Made by a program: the position numbers and the translations under genes
Shown here: positions 1 through 6,813 of the stretch, in pieces
Layout: each line of letters starts with the position of its first letter
Numbering within the stretch: the first letter of the stretch is position 1
DNA from: Actinomycetes bacterium
Lineage (GTDB): Bacteria > Actinomycetota > Actinomycetes > JAJYSQ01
Direction: 5' to 3'
Assembly (NCBI GenBank): GCA_021793495.1
Contig: JAJYSQ010000015.1
Span: forward strand, 1-10,373
Length of the DNA: 10,373 nt
Notes under the pieces: generated by a model
Told to the model about the DNA's origin: nothing
Seen by the model: only the letters and a program-made list of their open reading frames with translations
Databases searched by the model: none

Positions 1-3
1 ACG

Positions 4-32
4 ATGACGAGTCCATGACTAGATCATGACCG
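4..32 (-). promoter_or_regulatory. PHO-box-like direct repeat array (predicted pstS operator)
   Basis: Read on the minus strand, three heptamers CGGTCAT (32-26), TAGTCAT (21-15) and TCGTCAT (10-4) are separated by exactly 4 bp each, so the GTCAT core recurs every 11 bp. This is the architecture of known PHO boxes: the Escherichia coli box is two CTGTCAT heptamers with a 4-bp spacer, and Streptomyces PhoP sites are 11-nt direct repeats of the G(G/T)TCA type. The array lies downstream of the minus-strand mutT1 gene and points left, out of the window. In Streptomyces the next gene after this ppk-to-Nudix block is pstS, a strongly PhoP-controlled phosphate-binding protein gene. The likely reading is the operator/promoter of an off-window pstS. 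The spacing is seen; the regulator and target are inferred. Further repeats may exist left of base 1. Confidence 0.6.
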
Positions 33-53
33 TCCCGGCGACCAGCTCCCGCA

Positions 54-73
54 GCTGTCGCTGCCACGACAGC
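54..73 (-). terminator. Short perfect hairpin just after mutT1
   Basis: A 7-bp perfect inverted repeat, GCTGTCG / CGACAGC with a 6-nt loop (61-66), begins 2 nt after the TGA stop of the minus-strand mutT1 gene. No T-rich tract follows, so it is not a classical intrinsic terminator. U-less hairpins after stop codons are common in high-GC actinobacteria and may stop or slow transcription or protect the 3' end. It sits between mutT1 and the PHO-box-like array, where a transcription unit boundary would be expected. A chance palindrome is possible. Confidence 0.4.
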
Positions 74-75
74 GG

Positions 76-981
76 TCAGCTGGCGAAGCGCTCCCAGGCC
101 ACGATGCCTCGGGCGGGTGTCTCGGCGGCCGCGGCGAGGTGCGCCACCAGCCACCCGCCAGGGGGCAGGGTCGGGTCCACCGGGAGATCCCCCGTGGTGA
201 CCGGTTCGTCCCGGCCGATCAGCCCGGCGAGCAGGTAGGGCAGGCTCGGCCGGTGGGTGCACACCAGCACCGGGCCCGCCGGAGCGCTCGCCAGCGTGCG
301 GCCGGCGGCCACCAACGCGGCTGCCCCCGGTGGACCTGCCGGTTCCCCGAAGCACGGCTCCGTGCCGACCGCGACGTCGGTCAGCACGGCCAGCTCGGCC
401 ACCGTGTCCTGGGTGCGCCGGGTGTCGGAGGCGATGATCTCGCGAGGGCGGTAGGTGCCGAGGATCGAGGCCAGGCGGTGCGCCTGCTGCACGCCTCGGA
501 CGGTGAGCGGCCGCTGGCAGTCCGGGCCCATCCACTTGCGCCGGGGCCGGGCGTGGGCGTGGCGCAGCACCACGACAGCCACCGTCGGGACCGGGTCGGT
601 GAGAAACGCCGCCAGCAGCTCCTGGTCGCGGGGCCAGGTCAGCAGCCGCGCGGCATCCTCGATCGGCACCCAGCGGGCCTGGTCGACTTCCGGGGTCGGG
701 GTGAACCCGCTCTCGGTCACCGGGGTCGCCGCCCAGTACCGGACGAACTTGGGCACCCCGTCGGCGAGGTACTGCTGGTCGGGCAGCGGGCGGCCGAGGA
801 GCGGACGGATGCCGGTCTCCTCCTGGACCTCCCGGACCGCACCGATCAGCACGTGCTCACGCGCGCCGAGCTTGCCCTTGGGGAAGGACCAGTCGTCGTA
901 CCGGGGCCGGTGGACGAGATGGACCTCAGCGGCCCCGGACGGTCCAGGTCGCCAGAGCACCGTGCCGGCGGCCCGGATCAT
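76..981 (-). CDS. mutT1: MutT1-type Nudix hydrolase with C-terminal histidine phosphatase domain
   Basis: A 301-residue two-domain protein. Residues 1-130 are a Nudix domain with a complete Nudix box at 36-58 (G36, E42, R50-E51, E54-E55, G57). Residues 134-300 are a histidine-phosphatase (SixA/phosphoglycerate-mutase type) domain with the RHA motif at R140-H141, an SDTRRTQDT segment near 185-193, E213, and a second catalytic-type His at 243 (CTHRP). This is the layout of mycobacterial MutT1, which hydrolyses 8-oxo-dGTP and diadenosine polyphosphates; the C-terminal domain then removes further phosphate. It would act in the cytosol to clean the nucleotide pool. The ATG start has GGGGAAG (991-985) a few bases upstream. 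It follows the CYTH-CHAD gene by 60 bp on the same strand, and M. tuberculosis also places mutT1 beside ppk. The family call is strong; the exact substrate is inferred. Confidence 0.9.
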   Translation of the reverse strand: MIRAAGTVLWRPGPSGAAEVHLVHRPRYDDWSFPKGKLGAREHVLIGAVREVQEETGIRPLLGRPLPDQQYLADGVPKFVRYWAATPVTESGFTPTPEVDQARWVPIEDAARLLTWPRDQELLAAFLTDPVPTVAVVVLRHAHARPRRKWMGPDCQRPLTVRGVQQAHRLASILGTYRPREIIASDTRRTQDTVAELAVLTDVAVGTEPCFGEPAGPPGAAALVAAGRTLASAPAGPVLVCTHRPSLPYLLAGLIGRDEPVTTGDLPVDPTLPPGGWLVAHLAAAAETPARGIVAWERFAS

Positions 982-1005
982 CGACTTCCCCGCGTCATGG
1001 CTCGC

Positions 1006-1040
1006 CCGGCGCGGTCCTGGCCGGCGCGGTCCTGGCCGGC
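1006..1040. repeat. 15-bp tandem repeat, 2.3 copies, between CYTH-CHAD gene and mutT1
   Basis: The unit CCGGCGCGGTCCTGG occurs perfectly at 1006-1020 and 1021-1035, followed by a partial copy (CCGGC, 1036-1040). It fills most of the 60-bp gap between the CYTH-CHAD stop codon and the mutT1 start, ending just upstream of the mutT1 ribosome binding site. The copies are identical, which suggests recent slippage duplication. Because it lies in the 5' leader of mutT1 within a polycistronic mRNA, copy number could alter spacing or structure there, but no function is shown. Confidence 0.85.
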
Positions 1041-1041
1041 C

Positions 1042-2658
1042 TCACCCCATCCACTGGCGTAGTCGCGGACGCGACACCTCCGGCCAGACGCGGACCAGCT
1101 CCTGTCGGGCACTCTGGGCCGCTGCGCGCTGCCCGGCATGCAGGCGGCCGAGAGCGAAACCGGTCCGGCCACCGACCCGGGGGCTCGCCGCCAGCTCGCG
1201 ACAGGTCTCGGCGGCCACCACGGCGTCCTGGTGCTCGCCGAGCACATCGGTGATCCGTGCCAGTCCGGTTGCCAGCTCCCGGGCTGGGTCGCCGAAGACC
1301 TCGGCTACCGCGTCGACGGCATACCGTGCCCGCTTGGCCTGGATCCTCGCTCGGTGCCACTGCTCGTCCGGGGCCTTCGGGCCGAGCCGGGCCACCTGTT
1401 TGGCCAGGGACTGCCAGGCATGAGCCACCAGGCGGGGCAGCACCGCCGCGGCCGGCCCTGCGGCGGCGGCGGTCGTGGGCGGGTCGCCCGACGCCACCAC
1501 CAGCGCATCGAGCATCGCCAGGTAGCGGGGGTCGCGTACCGAGGCACGGGCCGCAGCCGCGTGACGATCGCCGGCTTCGCCCAACCGCTTGCCCACCAGC
1601 GCGCTGGCCAGCGTGGACTCCGGCTCCCCGAGCGCTGCTGCTGCGCTCACCAGCCGGTCGAGCAGCACCTCGGCGTCTCGCGCGGGACCGAGCTCGCCGG
1701 CCAGCCACGCCAGCTCGGCCTCGCGGGCCAGTGCCCACTCGTCATCGATCAGCCGCGGGAAGGCACGCAGACCGCTGCGCAGCCGGCGGGCAGCGACCCG
1801 CATCTGGTGGACGGCGTCCTCCGACCCCCGTCGTACCCCCAGGTCCCACCGCAGCAGCGCGGAGGTCTGACGGGTGATGAGCTCGGCGACGACCAGGGCA
1901 GCCGGGTCGTGGGGGGCGACCGGTCGCGGGCCGGGGATCTCCGGGCCGGCCAACGCCCGGGGTCCCAGGGCCCGGGCCAGCTTGGACCCGAGCCCACCGG
2001 GGATCGCGCCGGCCTGGACCAGCCGCTCGACGACCTCGGTGCGTACCCGAGCCGCCGTCGGGTAGCTGGGCGACTCGGCTGGGGCCAGAAGCTCCACCTC
2101 GAGCTCGCGGAAGCGCACCGCGACCCGGCCCTGGTCGACCACGGACACCGAGTCGTCCACCACCTCGGCCAGCCCGGTCCCGGTGTCGTCACGCAGCCGA
2201 TGGGCGGTCCGTTCCGTGTCCAGCGTGGCCACCTCGATCAGCGGGGTTCCGCGGGTCCAGCCCTGCACCAGGTCGACGAGCTCGACCGGGGCCATCGGCC
2301 CGGCCGAGGAATCCAACGGCATGCGCAGCTCATCACGGCTGAGCTCCGGTGCGGGTCCGGATCCCCGGTGTGCCTGCGTCACGGGCGGCAGGGGTCGGGG
2401 CAGCTTCAGGTGCCACCCGGAGTCGATCCCGCCGGTACGTCGCCGCAGCGTGATCCCGGCCCGCACGAGCCTGAGGTCGACGGTGTCGAGGTAGGTCGCG
2501 CTCAGGTGCTGCTGGTCCGGGGAGTCGACCGAGGCGACCCCCGGGAGGTCCGCGAGGTCGGGCAACCGAAACAGCCCGTGCACCCGCAGCTTGGTCTCCA
2601 GCTCGGGTACGACCGTGGGTCCACCCTCGTCGCGTCGCCTACCTCGGGACCTGGGCAC
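1042..2658 (-). CDS. CYTH-CHAD domain protein (triphosphate / polyphosphate binding)
   Basis: A 538-residue protein. The N-terminal part (about 18-210) is a CYTH domain with the signature ExExK as E19-L-E21-T-K23, then alternating Arg/Lys/Glu strands such as LRRR at 71-74, WHLKL near 82-86 and RFRELEVEL at 182-190. The C-terminal part (about 250-530) is a CHAD helical domain with HQMRVAARRLRS at 284-295 and HRARIQAKRARY at 435-446, the conserved His/Arg/Lys-rich helices. CYTH enzymes hydrolyse triphosphate compounds (inorganic triphosphate, thiamine triphosphate, or cyclise ATP); CHAD domains bind inorganic polyphosphate. The start is GTG, 3 bp after the ppk stop, with GGGGCG about 7 nt upstream, so the two are almost certainly co-translated. 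A role in polyphosphate binding, breakdown or localisation beside PPK is a reasonable inference; the substrate is not known from sequence. Confidence 0.88.
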   Translation of the reverse strand: MPRSRGRRRDEGGPTVVPELETKLRVHGLFRLPDLADLPGVASVDSPDQQHLSATYLDTVDLRLVRAGITLRRRTGGIDSGWHLKLPRPLPPVTQAHRGSGPAPELSRDELRMPLDSSAGPMAPVELVDLVQGWTRGTPLIEVATLDTERTAHRLRDDTGTGLAEVVDDSVSVVDQGRVAVRFRELEVELLAPAESPSYPTAARVRTEVVERLVQAGAIPGGLGSKLARALGPRALAGPEIPGPRPVAPHDPAALVVAELITRQTSALLRWDLGVRRGSEDAVHQMRVAARRLRSGLRAFPRLIDDEWALAREAELAWLAGELGPARDAEVLLDRLVSAAAALGEPESTLASALVGKRLGEAGDRHAAAARASVRDPRYLAMLDALVVASGDPPTTAAAAGPAAAVLPRLVAHAWQSLAKQVARLGPKAPDEQWHRARIQAKRARYAVDAVAEVFGDPARELATGLARITDVLGEHQDAVVAAETCRELAASPRVGGRTGFALGRLHAGQRAAAQSARQELVRVWPEVSRPRLRQWMG

Positions 2659-2661
2659 GGA

Positions 2662-4800
2662 TCAGCGCCCCGCCGCGGCGCGGGCCCGCCGTTGCTTGGC
2701 GGTGATCAGCAGCTCCTGCAGGTCGGCCAGCGGCTGGCCGTCCTCGGAGTACCGGTGGGCCAGCCACCTGCCGTCCGGCCCCAGGTGCCAGCTGGCGGTC
2801 CCGTGGTGGAAGGCGAGGTCGAACAGGTCGGCCAGGGACCGGCCCTGACGCTCGCCGACGAGCTGGACCATCGCCTCGACCCGCCGGTCCAGGTTGCGGT
2901 GCATGATGTCCGCGCTGCCGATCCAGGTCTCGGTCCGGCCACCGTTGGCGAACTCCAGGATCCGGGAGTGCTCCAGGAACCGCCCCAGGATGCTGCGCAC
3001 CCGGATGTTCTCCGACACCCCTGGTACGCCGGGGCGGACCGCGCAGATGCCTCGCAGCCAGAGGTCCACCGGCACCCCGGCCTGCGAGGCCCGGTACAAC
3101 GCGTCGATGGTGGGCTCGTCCACCAGGCTGTTGGCCTTGATCCGAACCCGCGCCGGCGTTCCCGAACGGTGCTGGTCGATCTCCCGCTCGATGCGTTCGA
3201 TGATCCCGTTGCGCAGCGAGTGCGGGGCCACCAGCAGCCGGTGGTAGCTGGTGTTCAGCGAGAACCCCGACAAGTGGTTGAACAGGTTGCTCAGGTCCTC
3301 GCCGACCAGAGGGTCAGCGGTGAGCAGGCCGAGGTCCTCGTAGAGCCGGGCGGTCTTCGGGTTGTAGTTGCCGGTACCGACGTGGGAGTAGCGCCGCAGC
3401 TCCCCGCCCTCCTGGCGGACAACCAGGCACAGCTTCGAGTGGGTCTTCAGCCCGATCAGGCCGTAGACCACGTGGCAGCCGGCCTGCTCGAGCTGACGGG
3501 CCCACCGGATGTTGGCCTGCTCGTCGAACCGGGCCTTGATCTCCACCAGCACCAGCACCTGCTTGCCGGCCTGGGCCGCGTCGATCAGCGCGTCCACGAT
3601 GGGTGAGTCGCCGCTGGTCCGGTACAGCGTCTGCTTGATCGCCAGCACCTTGGGGTCGGCCGCTGCCTGCTCGATGAACAGCTGGACGCTGGTGGCGAAG
3701 GAGTCGTACGGGTGCTGGACCAGGATGTCTCCTCGTCGCAGCTGGTCGAAGATCCCCGACTGGTTCTCCTCGACCTCGACCAGGTCGCGATGGGTGCCGG
3801 GGACGAAGGGACGGAACTTCAGCTCGGGGCGCTCCAGGTCGGCGATCGCGTGCAGCCCGGTCAGGTCCAGCGGGCCGGGCAGCGCGTACACGTCCGCGGC
3901 CCGCACGTCCAGCTCCCGCTCGACCAGGTCGAGCACCTCGGGGTCGATCGACTCCTCCACCTCCAGGCGTACCGGAGGACCGAATCGTCGGCGCATGAGC
4001 TCGCGCTCGAGGGCCTGCAGCAGGTTCTCGGCCTCGTCGTCCTCCACCTCGACGTCCTCGTTGCGGGTGACCCGGAACGTGTGGTGCTGGAGCACCTCCA
4101 TGCCCGGGAACAGAGCCGGTAGATGGGCGGCGATCACGTCCTCGAGGGGGACGAACCGATCCTGGCCGGCGCGGGTGAAGCGGGGTAGCAGCGGGGGGAC
4201 CTTCACCCTCGCGAAGTGCTCCTGACCGGTCATCGGGTTGCGGACGATGACCGCGAGGTTCAGCGACAGCCCGGAGATGTACGGGAAAGGGTGCGCCGGG
4301 TCGACCGCCAGCGGGGTCAGTACCGGGAAGATCCGCTGGTGGAAGCTGGTGGCCAGGCGCTCGCGCTCCTCGGCCTGCAAGGCCGCCCAGCGGACCACCT
4401 CGATGCCCTGCTCGGCCAGGGCGGGGGCCACCAGGTCGCGGAAGCAGCTGACGTGCCGGGCGGCCAGGGCGTGTGCCTCGGTGGCGATCTGGTCGAGCAC
4501 GGCCAACGGCTGGAGGCCGCTGGCCGCCTGCACGGCCAGCCCGGTGGCGATACGACGCTTCAGCCCGGCGACGCGGACCATGAAGAACTCGTCGAGGTTG
4601 CTGGCGAAGATGGCCAGGAACCGGGCTCGCTCCAGCAGCGGGACGCCCGGGTCCTCGGCGAGCTCCAGGACACGGTTGTTGAAGTGCAACCAGGACAGCT
4701 CGCGGTCCAGGAACCGGTCAGCGGGCAGTGGCAGGGCCTCCGCGGGTCGCTCCGGCTCGGGCTGCCCACCGACCTCCGGGACCACTGCGGTCGCGGTCAT
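2662..4800 (-). CDS. ppk: Polyphosphate kinase 1
   Basis: A 712-residue PPK1, about the usual length. It makes long-chain polyphosphate from ATP reversibly and is often membrane associated. The N-terminal domain starts with [20 protein letters not shown] (29-48), followed by [17 protein letters not shown] (67-83). The catalytic domains belong to the phospholipase D superfamily: KTHSK at 452-456 gives the phospho-acceptor His454 (His435 in E. coli) and Lys456; [21 protein letters not shown] (471-491) is the hallmark segment; the second catalytic His is H611 in [10 protein letters not shown]. The C-terminus has [18 protein letters not shown] (625-642). All expected catalytic residues are present, so the enzyme should be active. 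Its ATG overlaps the mshD stop as ATGA, and no strong Shine-Dalgarno sequence precedes it, so translation probably depends on coupling to mshD. I saw no PHO-like repeat directly upstream. Confidence 0.98.
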   Translation of the reverse strand: MTATAVVPEVGGQPEPERPAEALPLPADRFLDRELSWLHFNNRVLELAEDPGVPLLERARFLAIFASNLDEFFMVRVAGLKRRIATGLAVQAASGLQPLAVLDQIATEAHALAARHVSCFRDLVAPALAEQGIEVVRWAALQAEERERLATSFHQRIFPVLTPLAVDPAHPFPYISGLSLNLAVIVRNPMTGQEHFARVKVPPLLPRFTRAGQDRFVPLEDVIAAHLPALFPGMEVLQHHTFRVTRNEDVEVEDDEAENLLQALERELMRRRFGPPVRLEVEESIDPEVLDLVERELDVRAADVYALPGPLDLTGLHAIADLERPELKFRPFVPGTHRDLVEVEENQSGIFDQLRRGDILVQHPYDSFATSVQLFIEQAAADPKVLAIKQTLYRTSGDSPIVDALIDAAQAGKQVLVLVEIKARFDEQANIRWARQLEQAGCHVVYGLIGLKTHSKLCLVVRQEGGELRRYSHVGTGNYNPKTARLYEDLGLLTADPLVGEDLSNLFNHLSGFSLNTSYHRLLVAPHSLRNGIIERIEREIDQHRSGTPARVRIKANSLVDEPTIDALYRASQAGVPVDLWLRGICAVRPGVPGVSENIRVRSILGRFLEHSRILEFANGGRTETWIGSADIMHRNLDRRVEAMVQLVGERQGRSLADLFDLAFHHGTASWHLGPDGRWLAHRYSEDGQPLADLQELLITAKQRRARAAAGR

Positions 4801-5864
4801 GGCTGCATCGTCGCACGCGCCGGCTGGTTGTGAGCGGTATCGACGCGGTCTCGGACGAACATCACGTCGGTGTCCCAGCGGGTGAACCCGAGCCGCTCGT
4901 AGACCCGGATGGCCCAGGCGTTGTCTGCGTCGACGTAGAGCATGGCCTCGGCCAGCCCACGGTCTCGCAGGTGGCGTAGCCCGATCGCGGTGAGCGCCCG
5001 TCCCAGCCCGGTGCCTCGCTCGTCGGGGTCGACGCCGACGACGTACACCTCGCCGATCGGCTCGTGGCCGTGCCGGTCAGGATCGTGCCGGTCAGGATCG
5101 TGCCGGTCCTGGCTCGGCCGGGCACGGCCTGTCGAGCCGTGCACCTTCGTCCAGTGGAACCCGACCAGCGGGTGCTGGCCGTCGAGGTTGTCGCCGACGC
5201 GTTCGGCGAGGAAGAAGCCCGGGGGGTCGAACCAGCGCTCCGCCATCCGCCGATGCAGGTCCACCAGTGACCAGTGGCCCTGCTCGGGGTGGTTGGCGAA
5301 GGCCCGGGAGTTCAGCCGCAGCCATGCCTCGTCGTCCTGCCCGGGACGAAAGGTCCGAACCCGGACTCCCGCCGGCAGGGTGGCCGCCGGGATCGGTGTG
5401 CGCAGGGATCGGCGCATCTGCCACAGCGACCGGGCCCGGCGGAACCCCAGGCTCCAGGCGAGCCGACCGGCGGGGGAGTCCTCTCGGTTGCCCAGCCCAT
5501 GGGCCCACAGCCGCAGCCGCCCGTCCGAGGACTCGGCGAGCAGCGCCTCGACCAGCGTCGATCCATACCCCTGGCCGCGGTATCTGGGGTGCACCACGAG
5601 CTCCGCGCTCGGCCCTTCGACCAGGTCCGTGGCGTCCAGGTGGGCGTACCCGACGAGGGTGCCGTGCCCGGGGCCGGGAGCGTACGCCAACACGTGCCGC
5701 ACCCCGGCGTCACCGCCGTGGCGCAGGTGCAAGGCGACATGCTCGGACAGCGGACGCACCCCGTCGGTCTCGGTCGCGGCCTCGGCGAGCAGAGCCACTC
5801 GCCGGGTCTCCTCGGCATCAAGGCGCCCGAGCACCTCCAGCCGTACGGCCTCAGGCTGGTCCAC
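4797..5864 (-). CDS. mshD: Mycothiol acetyltransferase (mycothiol synthase)
   Basis: A 355-residue protein with two tandem GNAT acetyltransferase domains. The acetyl-CoA loops are RYRGQGYGS at 94-102 in the N-terminal half and ERGTGLGRA at 282-290 in the C-terminal half. Segments typical of MshD are [11 protein letters not shown] (186-196), [10 protein letters not shown] (211-220), VGFHWTKVH (234-242) and [10 protein letters not shown] (271-280). MshD acetylates Cys-GlcN-inositol with acetyl-CoA, the last step of mycothiol synthesis, in the cytosol. The M. tuberculosis enzyme is about 315 residues; the excess here includes an insertion at about 243-268 made of DRHDP repeats. The GTG start is chosen for AGGGTGG about 6 nt upstream. 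It follows the glnR-like gene by 52 bp and overlaps ppk by 4 bp. In M. tuberculosis mshD also sits next to Rv0818, a GlnR homologue. Confidence 0.93.
   Translation of the reverse strand: MDQPEAVRLEVLGRLDAEETRRVALLAEAATETDGVRPLSEHVALHLRHGGDAGVRHVLAYAPGPGHGTLVGYAHLDATDLVEGPSAELVVHPRYRGQGYGSTLVEALLAESSDGRLRLWAHGLGNREDSPAGRLAWSLGFRRARSLWQMRRSLRTPIPAATLPAGVRVRTFRPGQDDEAWLRLNSRAFANHPEQGHWSLVDLHRRMAERWFDPPGFFLAERVGDNLDGQHPLVGFHWTKVHGSTGRARPSQDRHDPDRHDPDRHGHEPIGEVYVVGVDPDERGTGLGRALTAIGLRHLRDRGLAEAMLYVDADNAWAIRVYERLGFTRWDTDVMFVRDRVDTAHNQPARATMQP
5070..5108. repeat. 15-bp in-frame tandem repeat inside mshD (2.6 copies)
   Basis: The unit GTGCCGGTCAGGATC is found at 5070-5084 and 5085-5099, with a 9-base partial copy at 5100-5108. 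On the coding (minus) strand it encodes consecutive DRHDP pentapeptides ([15 protein letters not shown]). Being a multiple of three, copy changes leave the frame intact. The copies are identical at DNA level, suggesting recent expansion in a surface loop between beta strands of the C-terminal GNAT domain. Confidence 0.9.
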
Positions 5865-5916
5865 GGTCCACCACCCTAGGGCCGGCGGTCAGCCCCCCGG
5901 CGGGCGGCCGGGGCGG

Positions 5917-6666
5917 TCAGCGGCGGACGAGGTCAGGCGGGTACGGCGCGAGGATCGTGGGCTCTCCCGGCAGCGAGGTGGGTGCGGGGGCCTGGGCGAC
6001 GAACCGGTACCCCACGTTGCGCACCGTGCCCACGAGCGTCTCGTGCTCGGTGCCGAGCTTCGCCCTCAGCCGGCGTACGTGCACGTCCACGGTGCGGGTC
6101 CCGCCGAAGTAGTCGTACCCCCACACCTCCTGGAGCAGCTGGGCCCGGGTGAAGACTCGCCCGGGGTGCTGGGCCAGGAACTTCATCAGCTCGAACTCCT
6201 TGAACGTGAGATCCATGACCCGCCCGTGGATCTTCGCGGTGTACGTGGCCTCGTCGATGGACAGGTCTCCGTGGCGGATGACCTCTGGATCCTCGGCGTC
6301 CCCCGCACGTGCCAGCGCGGCCCGGCCGATCGCCAGTCGGAGGCGGGCTTCGACCTCTGCCGGGCCGGCCGTGGACAGCATGACGTCGTCGACCCCCCAG
6401 TCCGCGCTGACCGCCGTCAGGCCGCCTTCCGTGGCGACCAGCGCCACCGGGCAGTCCACCCCGGTGGTCCGGATCAGCCGACAGAGGCTGCGGATGCCCG
6501 GCAGGTCGGTGCGACCGTCCACCAGCACCACGTCCACCGGTGGAGCGTCCACCAGCGCCGTGGCCTCGGCGGGCAGCACGCGTAGGGCGTGGCACAAGAG
6601 CCCGAGCGCGGGCAGGACATCGGTCGCGGACCCGGTGGAGTTCGTCAGCACCAGCAGCGTGGCCAC
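5917..6666 (-). CDS. glnR: GlnR-type atypical OmpR-family response regulator
   Basis: A 249-residue protein with a receiver-like domain (1-115) and an OmpR/PhoB winged-helix DNA-binding domain (about 128-225). The DNA-binding part has [22 protein letters not shown] (153-174, typical of the family), the [21 protein letters not shown] stretch (181-201, recognition helix region) and VRNVGYRF at 215-222. The receiver keeps an Asp at position 50 (LVDGRTD), as in GlnR, but lacks the N-terminal acidic pair and the conserved Lys of phosphorylated receivers (the segment after DDVML reads STAGPAE). Actinobacterial GlnR works as a phosphorylation-independent dimer controlling nitrogen assimilation genes. 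No kinase gene is adjacent. Position next to mshD and near an LmeA homologue matches Rv0817c-Rv0818-Rv0819. The GTG start has AAGGAG 7 nt upstream. GlnR is the best call; another orphan PhoB-like regulator is possible. Confidence 0.85.
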   Translation of the reverse strand: MATLLVLTNSTGSATDVLPALGLLCHALRVLPAEATALVDAPPVDVVLVDGRTDLPGIRSLCRLIRTTGVDCPVALVATEGGLTAVSADWGVDDVMLSTAGPAEVEARLRLAIGRAALARAGDAEDPEVIRHGDLSIDEATYTAKIHGRVMDLTFKEFELMKFLAQHPGRVFTRAQLLQEVWGYDYFGGTRTVDVHVRRLRAKLGTEHETLVGTVRNVGYRFVAQAPAPTSLPGEPTILAPYPPDLVRR

Positions 6667-6813
6667 CCTGTGTCTCCTTACCTAGGGCCGAGCGCCTCGT
6701 GGGAGTGCAGGCGTGCGGCGCGGCGGGGACCGGGGCGGTGCAGCGCGCGGCCTCGGTCAACCGTGAGGACCCGTGGGCGCCATTGCCGTGAGCCACCGGG
6801 CAGGATAGTGGAT
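6667..6813. promoter_or_regulatory. Divergent intergenic region between glnR and the hydrolase operon
   Basis: This 147-bp region separates the two divergent gene sets and must carry both promoters. A good ribosome binding site for glnR lies at its left end. For the plus-strand operon, TTGCCG (6783-6788) and GATAGT (6804-6809) with a 15-bp spacer form only a weak promoter-like pair. A heptamer CCGTGAG occurs twice in the same orientation (6761-6767 and 6786-6792, 25 bp apart), and a small palindrome CGGTCAACCG is at 6754-6763. I could not find a convincing GlnR box or a strong -10/-35 pair for glnR itself. Confidence 0.4.
6674..6679 (-). promoter_or_regulatory. Ribosome binding site deciding the glnR GTG start
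   Basis: On the minus strand AAGGAG is followed by 7 nt and then GTG (6666-6664). It is one of the clearest Shine-Dalgarno sequences in the window and supports the 249-residue form of the GlnR-like protein, whose receiver domain then starts directly with its first beta strand (ATLLVLT). Confidence 0.75.

Noticed and set aside
1138..3606. 822-codon open frame on the plus strand antisense to the CYTH-CHAD gene and ppk
   Set aside because: Its product is low complexity (rich in Gln, Gly, Arg, Val, Pro) with no recognisable domain, whereas the opposite strand carries clear CYTH, CHAD and PPK motifs. Long antisense frames are expected at this GC content.
4801..4900. PHO box directly upstream of ppk
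   Set aside because: I looked for GTCA/GTTCA-type units at 11-bp spacing in this stretch inside the mshD end and found none convincing.
5895..5913. GC hairpin (CCCCGGC / GCCGGGG, 5-nt loop) between glnR and mshD as a terminator
   Set aside because: The region is extremely GC-rich so short stems arise by chance, there is no T tract, and close spacing suggests the two genes can be co-transcribed.
6783..6809. TTGCCG-N15-GATAGT as the promoter of the plus-strand operon
   Set aside because: Both hexamers match the consensus poorly, the spacer is short, and the implied start would fall at or after the chosen GTG. It is mentioned only inside the divergent region entry.
6667..6813. GlnR operator for autoregulation
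   Set aside because: No pair of GTnAC / GAAAC-type half-sites with the right spacing was visible; the small palindrome CGGTCAACCG does not fit.
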